From Paenibacillus catalpae (GTDB taxonomy: Bacteria; Bacillota; Bacilli; Paenibacillales; Paenibacillaceae), in contig NZ_FOMT01000006.1 in the NCBI RefSeq assembly GCF_900112695.1, forward strand, positions 1 to 64,000: a stretch of DNA of 64,000 nt, written 5' to 3'. Shown piece after piece: positions 8,585 to 17,402 of this stretch; the first letter of the stretch is position 1, and each line of letters opens with the position of its first letter. Made by a program: the position numbers and the translations under genes. The notes under the pieces were generated by a model, which saw only the letters and a program-made list of their open reading frames with translations, made no database searches and was not told where the DNA came from.

Positions 8585-9727
8585 TTAGTTTGTTGTCCGA
8601 TAAGGCAGGATAACATACGTGTTGTAATTATGGTCTGTCGGGCGTATAACAATCGGGCTCATCGCCCCGGTAAAGCCGATAAAGATCTGCTCGCTGTCGA
8701 TGACTTTAAGCACATCCAGCATATATTTGGAGTTGAAGGCAATCTTAAGAGCTTCCCCATCGAATTGCTTCGCTTCAAGCTGCTCGGTTACACGGCCAAG
8801 CTCTGTCGAACTGGAGGAAATCTCGATAGCGCCGTCTTCAAGCGTCGTCAGACGAACGATGTTCGTTTTCTCTTCTCTCGACATGAGGTACGCGCGGTCG
8901 ATAGCATCCGTCAAATTTTTTGTATCAAGAACGAGTTCTGTTTTGAACATGCTCGGAATAATTTTAGAAGTATCCGGGTATGTCCCGTCCAGCACGCGGG
9001 TGTAGAAAAGAACATTGCCGATTTTGAACAGTACTTGGTTATCGGCTACGACAATATCGACAAGGCCGTGCTGATCCGGAACCAGCTTCGACAGCTCGAC
9101 TAACGTTTTGGCAGCAATAACGACATTGTTAAACCGGTAATCTGCAGCGGTCTCCGCTTGAGCGATACGGCTTGCCAGACGGTGGCGGTCAGTCGCCACA
9201 AATTTCAGCTGCTTATCCTGAAGGCTCCAAAGCACACCTGTCAGAATAGGCGTTTGCTCGTTAACGGATGCGGCCAGAACGGTCTGGCGAATCATCGCCT
9301 TCAGCAAATCACCTGGCATCTGGAACAGTTCATTATGCTCGATCGATGGAAGAACCGGGAATTCCTCCGGATCCAGGCCAACCATCTGAATATCTGTCGA
9401 ACCGGAACGGATCAAGGTTTGGAAATGGGCACCTACTTCAATTTCTACATTTTCGGACGGAAGCTTCTTAACGATCTCCACGAAGAATTTAGCGGGAAGT
9501 ACAACGTTACCCGGTTTATCCACATGTGCAATAACGAGATTATCTCGTTCTACAGGGATAAAGCTTTGAATAGATATATCGGTATCGCTCGCCGTTAAGG
9601 TAACTCCTTGATGGGTAACTTCAATCTTGATGCCGCCGAGAATAGGAATTGTCGGACGGGAAGAAGCCGCTTTGGCAACCTGTTGAATGGCTTCGTTCAG
9701 TTCATGTTTGGAAATTGAAAGTTTCAT
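8585..9727 (-). CDS. dnaN: DNA polymerase III sliding clamp (beta subunit)
   Basis: A 380-residue beta clamp that forms a ring around DNA and tethers the polymerase. Three repeated clamp domains are recognisable; the start MKLSISKHELNEAIQQVAKA and the C-terminal PIVIRPTDHN are typical. ATG start with TAGGAGTGA upstream. It follows dnaA, but the 237-base gap between them is occupied by the second half of oriC. Confidence 0.99.
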   Translation of the reverse strand: MKLSISKHELNEAIQQVAKAASSRPTIPILGGIKIEVTHQGVTLTASDTDISIQSFIPVERDNLVIAHVDKPGNVVLPAKFFVEIVKKLPSENVEIEVGAHFQTLIRSGSTDIQMVGLDPEEFPVLPSIEHNELFQMPGDLLKAMIRQTVLAASVNEQTPILTGVLWSLQDKQLKFVATDRHRLASRIAQAETAADYRFNNVVIAAKTLVELSKLVPDQHGLVDIVVADNQVLFKIGNVLFYTRVLDGTYPDTSKIIPSMFKTELVLDTKNLTDAIDRAYLMSREEKTNIVRLTTLEDGAIEISSSSTELGRVTEQLEAKQFDGEALKIAFNSKYMLDVLKVIDSEQIFIGFTGAMSPIVIRPTDHNYNTYVILPYRTTN

Positions 9728-9820
9728 GGTTTCACTCCTAAGTCCGTTTCGGATCGATGGTTGTTGGTTTTAAAAATAGGCGAAGCCGTAAGGGGCGATT
9801 TCGCCCTATTTTGATGATGT

Positions 9821-9929
9821 TTTTTTAAAAAATATTAGTAGTCGTAGTAGTAGGCGGCGTTAATATGTGGATAACCGTCTAAAACACGGATAAAGCAAGC
9901 CTATCCACATGTGTATAGCTTGTGCATAG
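9821..9929 (-). other. oriC: oriC, downstream half: AT-rich stretch, DnaA-trio and DnaA boxes
   Basis: In the dnaA-dnaN gap, reading toward dnaN on the minus strand: DnaA-box-like nonamers at 9929-9921, 9918-9910 (both minus, CTATNCACA type) and CTATCCACA at 9901-9909 (plus); a perfect TTATCCACA at 9874-9866; a six-base spacer; the GC block 9859-9854; then the DnaA-trio. On the plus strand the trio is TAG-TAG-TCG-TAG-TAG-TAG (9836-9853), followed by the AT-rich 9821-9835. This is the basal unwinding layout known from Bacillus subtilis, where melting starts between dnaA and dnaN. Confidence 0.88.
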
Positions 9930-9964
9930 GCTTGCTTGGTTGTTCATATAGAAGTGTATAACTT

Positions 9965-11317
9965 TTACGTGTGATTTTTGATCTTTTCGGTCAGGTTTTG
10001 CAAGATCTTGTATAAGTCCTGATCGATCTTCAATTGCTGCGAGATTTTCTCATGCGCATGGATGACGGTCGTATGGTCGCGTCCGCCAAACGCTTCGCCA
10101 ATCTTCGGCAGTGAATAATCAGTAAGCTCACGCGAGAGGTACATCGCAATTTGACGCGGATAGGCGACAGCTTTGGTTCGTTTCCGGGCTTTAAATTCCT
10201 CAAGACGCAGACCGTAGAACTCGCCAACCTTTGTCTGAATATCGTTTATCGTGATCATCTTCGGACGGCTGGACGGAATAATATCCTTTAACGCTTCAGC
10301 AGCCAGGTGAGATGTAATATCCTGATTAATAAGCGAGGAGTAAGCAACCACTCGGATGAGGGCGCCCTCCAGCTCACGAATATTCGTATCAATCTGATTC
10401 GCAATGTAAACCATGGCTTCATTCGGAATATCTAGGTTCTCGGCTTTCGCTTTCTTACGCAAGATAGCGATCCTAGTCTCCAAATCCGGTGCCTGGATAT
10501 CCGTTATCAGTCCCCACTCGAACCGCGAACGCAGCCTTTCCTCCAAAGTCGGGATTTCCTTTGGCGTACGGTCACTCGAAATAACGATTTGTTTCCGCTC
10601 TTCATGCAGCGCATTAAAAGTATGGAAGAACTCCTCTTGCGTCCCGTCTTTACCAGCCAAAAATTGAATATCGTCAATCAAAAGCACGTCAATATTGCGA
10701 TATTTGTTGCGGAAGCTTTCCCCGCGGTTATCCCGGATCGCATTAATGAATTCATTCGTGAACTTCTCAGACGAGATGTACATAATCTTCGTGCTAGGAT
10801 TGTGATCCATGATGTAGTGACCGATGGCATGCATCAAGTGCGTCTTGCCAAGTCCTACACCGCCGTATAAAAAGAGCGGATTGTATGCCTTTGCCGGTGC
10901 TTCCGCTACAGCAAGCGAAGCGGCATGCGCGAACCGGTTATTAGCCCCGATGACAAACGTATCAAACGTGTATTTCGGGTTAAGCATATGATTGAATGTC
11001 TCTTCATGAACGATAGGCGTTTCGACTGATTTGGGCTGCACAGCGGGCGCGGGCTCAGCTGTTTTGGCTTCTTCAATTGAAAATCGGACATCGACCTGTC
11101 TGCCGAGAAACTCAAACAAGGTGTTACGAATTAATTTGGTATATCGGCCTTCCAGCCATTCTGCCGCAAATGTTGTCGGCGCCGTCACTTCCAGTAAAGA
11201 ATCATTCACGAAGGAAGCTTTGGTCGCTTTAAACCAGGTATCGAAACTGGGTTTGCTTAGTTTCGTCTGAATGATTGACAACACTTGCTGCCATAAATCA
11301 TAGGTATGGCTGTCCAC
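9965..11317 (-). CDS. dnaA: Chromosomal replication initiator DnaA
   Basis: A 450-residue initiator ATPase. Domain I (LWQQVLSIIQTKLSKPSFDTWF) is at the N-terminus, a short domain II linker follows, then the AAA+ core with Walker A GGVGLGKTH and Walker B LLIDDIQFL. The C-terminal DnaA-box reader contains GGRDHTTVIHA. I choose GTG 11317, with AAGGAG 10 bases upstream; the earlier GTG at 11326 almost touches that ribosome site. It is flanked on both sides by DnaA-box clusters, consistent with autoregulation. Confidence 0.98.
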   Translation of the reverse strand: MDSHTYDLWQQVLSIIQTKLSKPSFDTWFKATKASFVNDSLLEVTAPTTFAAEWLEGRYTKLIRNTLFEFLGRQVDVRFSIEEAKTAEPAPAVQPKSVETPIVHEETFNHMLNPKYTFDTFVIGANNRFAHAASLAVAEAPAKAYNPLFLYGGVGLGKTHLMHAIGHYIMDHNPSTKIMYISSEKFTNEFINAIRDNRGESFRNKYRNIDVLLIDDIQFLAGKDGTQEEFFHTFNALHEERKQIVISSDRTPKEIPTLEERLRSRFEWGLITDIQAPDLETRIAILRKKAKAENLDIPNEAMVYIANQIDTNIRELEGALIRVVAYSSLINQDITSHLAAEALKDIIPSSRPKMITINDIQTKVGEFYGLRLEEFKARKRTKAVAYPRQIAMYLSRELTDYSLPKIGEAFGGRDHTTVIHAHEKISQQLKIDQDLYKILQNLTEKIKNHT

Positions 11318-11461
11318 AGACGTCACTCCTTATCAAAAATCGCCGAATCGGCGCAGTTAAGCCAAAACATGTCGAATGAATGGTGATTATTACGAAATAC
11401 CCACAATATGAAGAATAATAGGAACATGAGTTATAAATAGGGGATGAGTTTGTTCACAATG

Positions 11462-11728
11462 TTATCCACAGGTTGTTGATAAGATTTGATGAATCGATGA
11501 GGTATTCACACCGAAAACATAATAATCATAGCAAAAGATCCCTTGTATTTCAACGAATTGTGAGATTTTATCCACAAATTCAATAGCTTGTGCATAAAAG
11601 TTATCGACACCACTACATATTGTTAATATCTTGTTACCATTTCGACAAAGTTCGTCTAAAGTCCCGAAAAATTATGCACATGTTATTAGTTTTCCGACAA
11701 AGCTCTGTATTCCATACATTTATCCACA
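11462..11728 (+). other. oriC: oriC, upstream half: DnaA-box cluster
   Basis: The 564-base gap between dnaA and rpmH carries three perfect TTATCCACA boxes on the plus strand (11462-11470, 11568-11576, 11720-11728), one-mismatch boxes TTATCGACA (11601-11609) and TTATGCACA (11672-11680), and an inverted TTATGCACA (11597-11589). The region is AT-rich and no gene is supported in it. With the dnaA-dnaN cluster it makes a bipartite origin; it also covers the divergent dnaA and rpmH promoters. Confidence 0.9.
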
Positions 11729-11752
11729 ATATTTGGATGACCGCTGTTTTAA

Positions 11753-11781
11753 TTGACTTTTTGGGCCTGTCGTGGTTTAAT
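11753..11781 (+). promoter_or_regulatory. rpmH promoter
   Basis: TTGACT (11753-11758), a 17-base spacer and TTTAAT (11776-11781) with a TG extension at 11773-11774. It lies 25 bases right of the last DnaA box, which suggests DnaA binding could influence it. The leader to rpmH would be about 95 bases. Confidence 0.7.
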
Positions 11782-11881
11782 AAAAAAAGCGTGTTTCAAA
11801 AATCAGTTGTTTACAAAGAATGAGCAGATCGGTTTCAAACCGTACTGTTTGAGTATTTGATATACGGGAGGTGCAGTTCAG

Positions 11882-12016
11882 ATGAGACCTACATTTAAAC
11901 CAAATGTAAGCAAACGCAGCAAAGTACATGGCTTCCGCAAACGGATGAGCTCGAAAAACGGACGTAAAGTTTTGGCAGCGCGTCGTCAAAAAGGCAGAAA
12001 AGTTCTTAGCGCATAA
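11882..12016 (+). CDS. rpmH: 50S ribosomal protein L34
   Basis: A 44-residue, Arg/Lys-rich protein beginning MRPTFKPNVSKRSKVHGFRKR, the normal L34 length and sequence. A GGGAGGTG ribosome site lies about 10 bases upstream of the ATG. It is the first rightward gene from the origin and is followed by a strong terminator before rnpA. Confidence 0.98.
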   Translation: MRPTFKPNVSKRSKVHGFRKRMSSKNGRKVLAARRQKGRKVLSA

Positions 12017-12019
12017 GCA

Positions 12020-12048
12020 AAAGACCACGTCGGGTGGTCTTTTTTTTT
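12020..12048 (+). terminator. Terminator after rpmH
   Basis: AGACCAC and GTGGTCT pair around GTCGG and are followed by eight T residues, a classical intrinsic terminator three bases after the rpmH stop. It probably makes rpmH more abundant than rnpA, which would depend on readthrough. Confidence 0.92.
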
Positions 12049-12133
12049 GCCCTGCGGGCGATACTGAATAGTAGGTCCGCGGGCAGTCATACATAAGTGT
12101 TATTAATATGAAGAAAGAACGGTGAGCCTGGTC

Positions 12134-12487
12134 GTGCAAAGAAAATTGCGTCTGCGTAACCGCGCTGACTTCAATCGGATCTATCGCTACGGTAAATCGT
12201 TTGCCAATGGCCAGTTTGTTGTTTATTGGTCGAGGCAGCAGGTAGCGGAACCTTTCCGGTTAGGCGTCTCAGCCAGCAAAAAAATCGGCAATGCGGTTGT
12301 CCGAAACCGGATGAGGCGAGTGATTAAGGAAATTGTCCGTTTGAACGGAGCCAAAATCGTGCCAAATACCGATTTTATATTAATAGTAAGAAAACCTGCG
12401 GTTGAGATGGAAACGAAGCAGCTGGAGAAGAGCATTATGCACGTATTGAGAAAGGCGGGACTGCTGAAAAAGGATGCCCGTTTTTAG
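12134..12487 (+). CDS. rnpA: Ribonuclease P protein component
   Basis: A 117-residue basic protein that binds the RNase P RNA and helps mature tRNA 5' ends. The RNR signature is RNRMRRVIKE. The GTG at 12134 gives MQRKLRLRNRADF, which matches the family start and has GGTGAG 7 bases upstream; a GTG four codons earlier (12122) is possible. Standard position between rpmH and yidC. Confidence 0.96.
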   Translation: MQRKLRLRNRADFNRIYRYGKSFANGQFVVYWSRQQVAEPFRLGVSASKKIGNAVVRNRMRRVIKEIVRLNGAKIVPNTDFILIVRKPAVEMETKQLEKSIMHVLRKAGLLKKDARF

Positions 12488-12533
12488 CAGAATCGGCCAG
12501 CATTGCCAGGTTGTTTCTTTGTCCTATTATTTA

Positions 12534-12542
12534 TGGTATAGT
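12534..12542 (+). promoter_or_regulatory. Candidate extended -10 promoter for yidC-jag
   Basis: TGGTATAGT (12534-12542) is an extended -10 motif; TTTCTT lies 17 bases upstream as a poor -35. It is 48 bases before the yidC start in the 102-base gap after rnpA. Confidence 0.4.
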
Positions 12543-12589
12543 TTAGTCAATAATGCTTAGTTTGGAGTGTTCAGAGAGGAGATTTCACG

Positions 12590-13363
12590 TTGGTTTTAAG
12601 AGGAAACCGCAAGTGGCTGCTCGTACTGGGTATGGTGCTGTTGATCGCAATGCTCTCCGGATGCACTTCGCCGAACCATACAACGAGCACAGAGGATCTA
12701 AAGAGCGGAAATATCTGGGAGAGCAATGTTGTTTACTACTTTGCATTGACCCTTGATAAATTTGCAGAGTGGTTAGGTGGCTCATATGGACTAGCTATCT
12801 TGCTCATCACGATTATTGTAAGAACTGCAATTCTACCGTTAACGCTGAAGCAGTATCGCAGCTCAAAGGCGATGCAGGCGATTCAGCCGCAAATGGCCGA
12901 GATTAAGAAGAAACATAAAGATAATCCGCAGAAGCAGCAGGAAGAAACAATGAAGTTGTTCCAGGCCAACAAAGTAAACCCGATGGCTGGCTGTTTGCCG
13001 CTTCTTGTTCAAATGCCTGTTTTTATGGCGCTTTATAATTCGATTTATGGAAATCCTGAGGTTCGCACGCATGAATTCTTAGGTTTGCAGCTTGGCGAAC
13101 CAGGGCCATGGTACTTCCTGCCGCTTATAGCAGCAGCCACGACGTTTGTCCAGTCGAAAATGATGCAAAAACAGCAGACCCAAGCGATGCCGGGGATGGG
13201 AGCTATGCTTATGATTTTCCCAGTCCTAATCTTCGTAATGGCGCTAAACTTCCCGTCGGCACTTCCGCTGTACTGGATTTTCAGTAACATCTATACTATT
13301 GTTCAAAACTACTTCCTGTACGTTCGTTCATCCAACAAGGGTAAGGAGGCCCTCGCGAAATGA
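12590..13363 (+). CDS. yidC: Membrane protein insertase YidC (SpoIIIJ type)
   Basis: A 257-residue lipoprotein insertase that places proteins in the cytoplasmic membrane, alone or with Sec. The signal peptide ends in the lipobox LSGC, making the cysteine near residue 25 the lipidation site. The 60KD_IMP core follows (ILLITIIVRTAILPLTLKQY, then MAGCLPLLVQMPVFMALY) with about five membrane segments. TTG start with GAGAGGAG 9 bases upstream. Its stop overlaps the jag start by four bases, so the pair is translationally coupled. Confidence 0.96.
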   Translation: MVLRGNRKWLLVLGMVLLIAMLSGCTSPNHTTSTEDLKSGNIWESNVVYYFALTLDKFAEWLGGSYGLAILLITIIVRTAILPLTLKQYRSSKAMQAIQPQMAEIKKKHKDNPQKQQEETMKLFQANKVNPMAGCLPLLVQMPVFMALYNSIYGNPEVRTHEFLGLQLGEPGPWYFLPLIAAATTFVQSKMMQKQQTQAMPGMGAMLMIFPVLIFVMALNFPSALPLYWIFSNIYTIVQNYFLYVRSSNKGKEALAK

Positions 13364-13992
13364 AGAAAATCGTAGCATCAGGAAAAACGGTTGATGATGC
13401 TGTACGGAGCGGTTTGACACAATTAAATGTAACCATGGATCGCGTCAAAGTGCTCGTGACGGAACAGCCCTCCAAAGGACTGTTCGGACTCATTGGCGTA
13501 AGAGAAGCAAAGGTTGAGCTTGAGCTTATACCGGATCCAACAATTGAAGCAGAGCAATTTCTTCGTGATGTGGCAGAAGCGATGGGACTTACAATCGCTA
13601 TCGAACGGAAACAAACGAAAGAAGCGACTTATCTGTCCGTTTCGGGCGGAGGGGACATTGGCATGCTGATTGGCCGGCGCGGTCAAACGCTTGACGCGCT
13701 GCAGTATTTGGTTAACATTGTGGCAAATCGATATTCGGACAGCCATCTTCGGATCGTGCTTGATGCAGAAGATTTTCGCGAGCGTCGCCGCAAGACGCTG
13801 GAAGAATTATCGGAACGGCTTGCCGGCAGAGTTATCCGCACGAAGAAAGAGGTCGTGCTCGAGCCGATGTCGTCGCATGAGCGTAAAGTGATTCATTCCC
13901 AGCTTCAGAATCACCCTAGGGTAAAAACTTACAGTAAGGGCGATGAGCCAAATCGGCGAGTTGTTATTGCTTTAAAGGAAAAGCAGATGTAA
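13360..13992 (+). CDS. jag: RNA-binding protein Jag/KhpB (SpoIIIJ-associated)
   Basis: A 210-residue protein with the three standard parts: Jag_N domain (about 1-52), KH domain with the GMLIGRRGQTLDALQ loop, and C-terminal R3H domain (SSHERKVIH). In other Bacillota it binds RNA, often with KhpA, and affects cell shape and division. It overlaps yidC by ATGA. A terminator-like hairpin follows. Confidence 0.95.
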   Translation: MKKIVASGKTVDDAVRSGLTQLNVTMDRVKVLVTEQPSKGLFGLIGVREAKVELELIPDPTIEAEQFLRDVAEAMGLTIAIERKQTKEATYLSVSGGGDIGMLIGRRGQTLDALQYLVNIVANRYSDSHLRIVLDAEDFRERRRKTLEELSERLAGRVIRTKKEVVLEPMSSHERKVIHSQLQNHPRVKTYSKGDEPNRRVVIALKEKQM

Positions 13993-14019
13993 AGTTAGAT
14001 CCATACGTTTATCAATTCG

Positions 14020-14051
14020 CAGCAATGGCTCCCGTGGTCATTGCTGTTTTT
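14020..14051 (+). terminator. Terminator-like hairpin between jag and mnmE
   Basis: CAGCAATG (14020-14027) pairs with CATTGCTG (14039-14046), followed by TTTTT. It is 27 bases after jag and 24 bases before mnmE, so it probably limits readthrough into mnmE. Confidence 0.75.
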
Positions 14052-14075
14052 CCATTTGAGAGGTGCTGAAAGCTG

Positions 14076-15455
14076 ATGGTACACGATACTATAGCAGCCA
14101 TTTCGACTGCAGTCGGAGAAGGCGGCATAGCGATTATTCGTGTCAGCGGTCCCGATGCAATTGAAGGGACTGCCCGAATTTTTCGTTCAAGAACCGATCT
14201 TCGGGATGCGGCAACGCATACCGTTCATTACGGTCATATTATAGATCCAAAGAGCGGGGAACAGGTTGAAGAGGTTATTGTGACCGTCATGCGTGGTCCC
14301 CGTTCGTTTACGGCAGAGGATGTCGTTGAGATTAATGCCCATGGCGGCGTAGTTGCCGTGAAGAAGGTACTCGACCAGGTGCTCCTGCAGGAAGGGATGC
14401 GGATCGCAGAGCCAGGAGAGTTCACGAAGAGAGCATTCCTCAACGGACGGATCGATCTGATGCAGGCGGAGGCGGTTATCGATCTTATCCGTTCGAAGTC
14501 TGATCGAGCGTTCTCCGTTGCACGCAAGCAGGCGGAGGGAACGTTATCGAAGCGTATTAAAGCGCTGCGGCAGACGGTAATCGAGCTGCTCGCGCATATT
14601 GAAGTTAATATCGACTATCCCGAGCATGATGTTGAGGATTTGACCAGTGCTTATATTCGCGAACAAAGCGGATCCGCGCTGGAGGAGATCGGCAAGCTGT
14701 TAAAAACGGCGAATGAAGGTAAAATATTGCGTGAGGGCATAATGACAGCAATAGTAGGGCGCCCGAATGTGGGCAAGTCTTCGCTGCTTAATATGCTGGC
14801 ACAGGAAAATAAAGCGATTGTAACGGATATTCCCGGTACGACTCGTGATGTTATTGAGGAATATGTAACGCTTAATAACATTCCGCTAAGACTGCTGGAT
14901 ACGGCAGGCATCCGCGAAACGAGCGATGTGGTCGAGCGGATTGGCGTAGAGCGGTCTCATAATGCGCTGGAAGAAGCGGATTTGATCCTGTTCGTGCTTA
15001 ACAATAATGAGCCTATGCATGAGGATGACCGCACGCTCCTTGAGAAGATGAAGGACCGTCAGCTTATTCTTATTATTAATAAATCCGATTTGGAATCCAA
15101 GCTGGATATGGACGAGATTGAAGAGCATATTGATGAAGAGCGAATTGTACGTATGTCAGTACTCGAAGAGGATGGACTCGACCGGCTGGAAAAGGCGATC
15201 AGCAAGCTCTTTTTCGAAGGGCAGCTGGATTCCGGGGATTTGACATATGTCAGCAATGTTCGGCATATTTCTTTGCTGAAGCGGGCTCAGCAGTCGCTTA
15301 TTGATGCGATTGAAGCGTCGAATATTGGCATACCAATCGATCTGATTCAGATTGATGTACGTTCCGCATGGGAATCACTTGGCGAAATATTAGGCGATGA
15401 GGTTGGCGATTCTTTGATCGACCAGATTTTCTCGCAATTCTGTTTGGGTAAATAA
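14076..15455 (+). CDS. mnmE: tRNA modification GTPase MnmE
   Basis: A 459-residue GTPase that, with MnmG, adds the carboxymethylaminomethyl group to U34 of certain tRNAs. N-terminal tetrahydrofolate-binding domain, helical domain, and an inserted Ras-like G domain with GRPNVGKSSLLN, DTAG and NKSD. The C-terminal CLGK carries the family's functional cysteine. ATG start; GAGAGGTG lies about 11 bases upstream. Its partner mnmG follows 60 bases later. Confidence 0.98.
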   Translation: MVHDTIAAISTAVGEGGIAIIRVSGPDAIEGTARIFRSRTDLRDAATHTVHYGHIIDPKSGEQVEEVIVTVMRGPRSFTAEDVVEINAHGGVVAVKKVLDQVLLQEGMRIAEPGEFTKRAFLNGRIDLMQAEAVIDLIRSKSDRAFSVARKQAEGTLSKRIKALRQTVIELLAHIEVNIDYPEHDVEDLTSAYIREQSGSALEEIGKLLKTANEGKILREGIMTAIVGRPNVGKSSLLNMLAQENKAIVTDIPGTTRDVIEEYVTLNNIPLRLLDTAGIRETSDVVERIGVERSHNALEEADLILFVLNNNEPMHEDDRTLLEKMKDRQLILIINKSDLESKLDMDEIEEHIDEERIVRMSVLEEDGLDRLEKAISKLFFEGQLDSGDLTYVSNVRHISLLKRAQQSLIDAIEASNIGIPIDLIQIDVRSAWESLGEILGDEVGDSLIDQIFSQFCLGK

Positions 15456-15515
15456 ATACGTGTTTATTACGACCGACCGTAAGGAATTGCGGTTGATGAA
15501 TTGGAGGGATATCAA

Positions 15516-17402
15516 ATGACATATGAAGCTGGGCAATATGACGTGATCGTTATTGGAGCGGGTCATGCCGGCTGTGAAGCGGCGCTTGCTTCTGCACGGA
15601 TGGGCTGTGAAACGCTGCTGCTGACCATAAACCTGGATATGGTGGCCTTTATGCCTTGTAACCCGTCGATCGGCGGACCGGCGAAAGGGCATGTCGTGCG
15701 TGAAATTGATGCATTAGGCGGGGAAATGGGCCGTAATATCGATAAAACGTTTATTCAAATGAGGATGCTTAATACAGGGAAAGGGCCAGCGGTTCATGCC
15801 TTGCGTGCACAGGCTGACAAATTCTCTTATCAGCATACGATGAAGAAAACGATTGAAGAGACCGATCATCTGACCCTTCGCCAAGGTATGGCGGAAGATC
15901 TCATTGTGGAAGAGGGCAAGATAAACGGTATTGTAACAAAAACAGGTGCTATCTACCGGGCGAAGGCCGTTGTTATCACGACAGGTACTTACCTTCGCGG
16001 TAAAATCATCATGGGCGAGCTGATGTATGAGAGTGGTCCAAATAATCAGCAGCCATCGGTGAAGCTGTCAGCAAGCCTGAAAGAGCTCGGCTTTAAGCTC
16101 GCTCGCTTTAAAACGGGAACGCCGCCGCGTGTGCATAAGGACACCATTGATTTCAGCAAAACGGAAATTCAACCGGGTGATGATAATCCGAAGTTTTTCT
16201 CGTATGAAACCCAATCCTCTGATAATGAACAGCTGCCATGCTGGCTGACGTATACGTCGGAAGATACTCATAAGATCATTAACGACAATCTGCATCGTGC
16301 GCCAATGTTCTCTGGAGCGATTGAAGGTACAGGGCCACGTTACTGTCCGTCTATTGAAGATAAAATCGTCCGCTTCGCGGATAAACCAAAGCACCAAATC
16401 TTCCTCGAGCCGGAGGGCAAGCATACTTCCGAGTATTATGTTCAAGGACTCTCGACAAGTATGCCGGAAGATGTGCAACTCGGAATTTTGCGATCAATTC
16501 CAGGTTTGGAAAAAGTTGAGATGATGCGTAACGGTTATGCAATCGAGTACGACGCAGTCGTACCAACGCAGCTTTGGCCTTCCCTGGAGACAAAGCTGGT
16601 TGACGGGTTATTCACAGCTGGACAAATTAACGGTACCTCCGGTTATGAAGAGGCCGCTGGTCAAGGCATTATCGCCGGCATTAATGCGGCGCGTAAAGTA
16701 CAAGGGAAAGAGCCGGTTATTATTGACCGCTCACAAGGTTATATCGGCGTTATGATCGATGACCTGGTGACAAAAGGAACGAATGACCCGTACCGACTTC
16801 TGACGTCTCGCGCGGAATACCGTCTGCTGCTCCGCCATGATAATGCAGATATCCGTATGACGCCAACGGGGTATGAGATAGGTCTGATTTCGGAAGAACG
16901 TTATCAGAATTTCCTTAATAAAAAGGAGCTTGTAGCTCAAGAAATTGAACGACTCGGTACAGTGAAAATTAAACCGGAAGTGGCCCTGCCTATGCTGGAG
17001 GCTGCCAATTCAGCACCGATCGCTTTTACAATGGATGCGTTGTCGCTGCTTCGCCGTCCGGAACTTACTTATTCGTTGATTGAGCCGTTTGTACCATCTG
17101 ATCTTCCATTGACGGAAGAGATGAAGGAGCAAGTTGAAATTCAAATCAAATATACCGGATACATCGAGAAGCAATTGCATCAAGTAGAGCGGCTGAGCAA
17201 AATGGAGAAGAAGAAAATTCCGGATGATATCGTGTATAGCGAAGTGCATGGTCTTGCTTCCGAAGCAAAACAGAAGTTAGCCGACATTCGTCCTTTGTCG
17301 ATTGGCCAGGCTTCTCGGATCGCGGGCGTTACCCCGGCAGACATCTCCATTCTGCTTGTTTATTTGGAACACTATAACCGGGTGACGGCAGCGAGAGGGT
17401 AA
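15516..17402 (+). CDS. mnmG: tRNA uridine-5-carboxymethylaminomethyl synthesis enzyme MnmG (GidA)
   Basis: A 628-residue FAD enzyme, partner of MnmE. The dinucleotide-binding motif GAGHAGCEAALASARMG is near residue 15, and the GidA signatures CNPSIGGPAKGH and GTPPRVHKDT are present. I start at ATG 15516, which has TTGGAGGGAT just upstream; an in-frame TTG at 15501 overlaps that ribosome site. The stop codon overlaps the rsmG start. Confidence 0.98.
   Translation: MTYEAGQYDVIVIGAGHAGCEAALASARMGCETLLLTINLDMVAFMPCNPSIGGPAKGHVVREIDALGGEMGRNIDKTFIQMRMLNTGKGPAVHALRAQADKFSYQHTMKKTIEETDHLTLRQGMAEDLIVEEGKINGIVTKTGAIYRAKAVVITTGTYLRGKIIMGELMYESGPNNQQPSVKLSASLKELGFKLARFKTGTPPRVHKDTIDFSKTEIQPGDDNPKFFSYETQSSDNEQLPCWLTYTSEDTHKIINDNLHRAPMFSGAIEGTGPRYCPSIEDKIVRFADKPKHQIFLEPEGKHTSEYYVQGLSTSMPEDVQLGILRSIPGLEKVEMMRNGYAIEYDAVVPTQLWPSLETKLVDGLFTAGQINGTSGYEEAAGQGIIAGINAARKVQGKEPVIIDRSQGYIGVMIDDLVTKGTNDPYRLLTSRAEYRLLLRHDNADIRMTPTGYEIGLISEERYQNFLNKKELVAQEIERLGTVKIKPEVALPMLEAANSAPIAFTMDALSLLRRPELTYSLIEPFVPSDLPLTEEMKEQVEIQIKYTGYIEKQLHQVERLSKMEKKKIPDDIVYSEVHGLASEAKQKLADIRPLSIGQASRIAGVTPADISILLVYLEHYNRVTAARG

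Noticed and set aside
11590..11823. 77-codon frame within oriC
   Set aside because: It runs through the DnaA boxes and rpmH promoter, and its translation resembles no protein.
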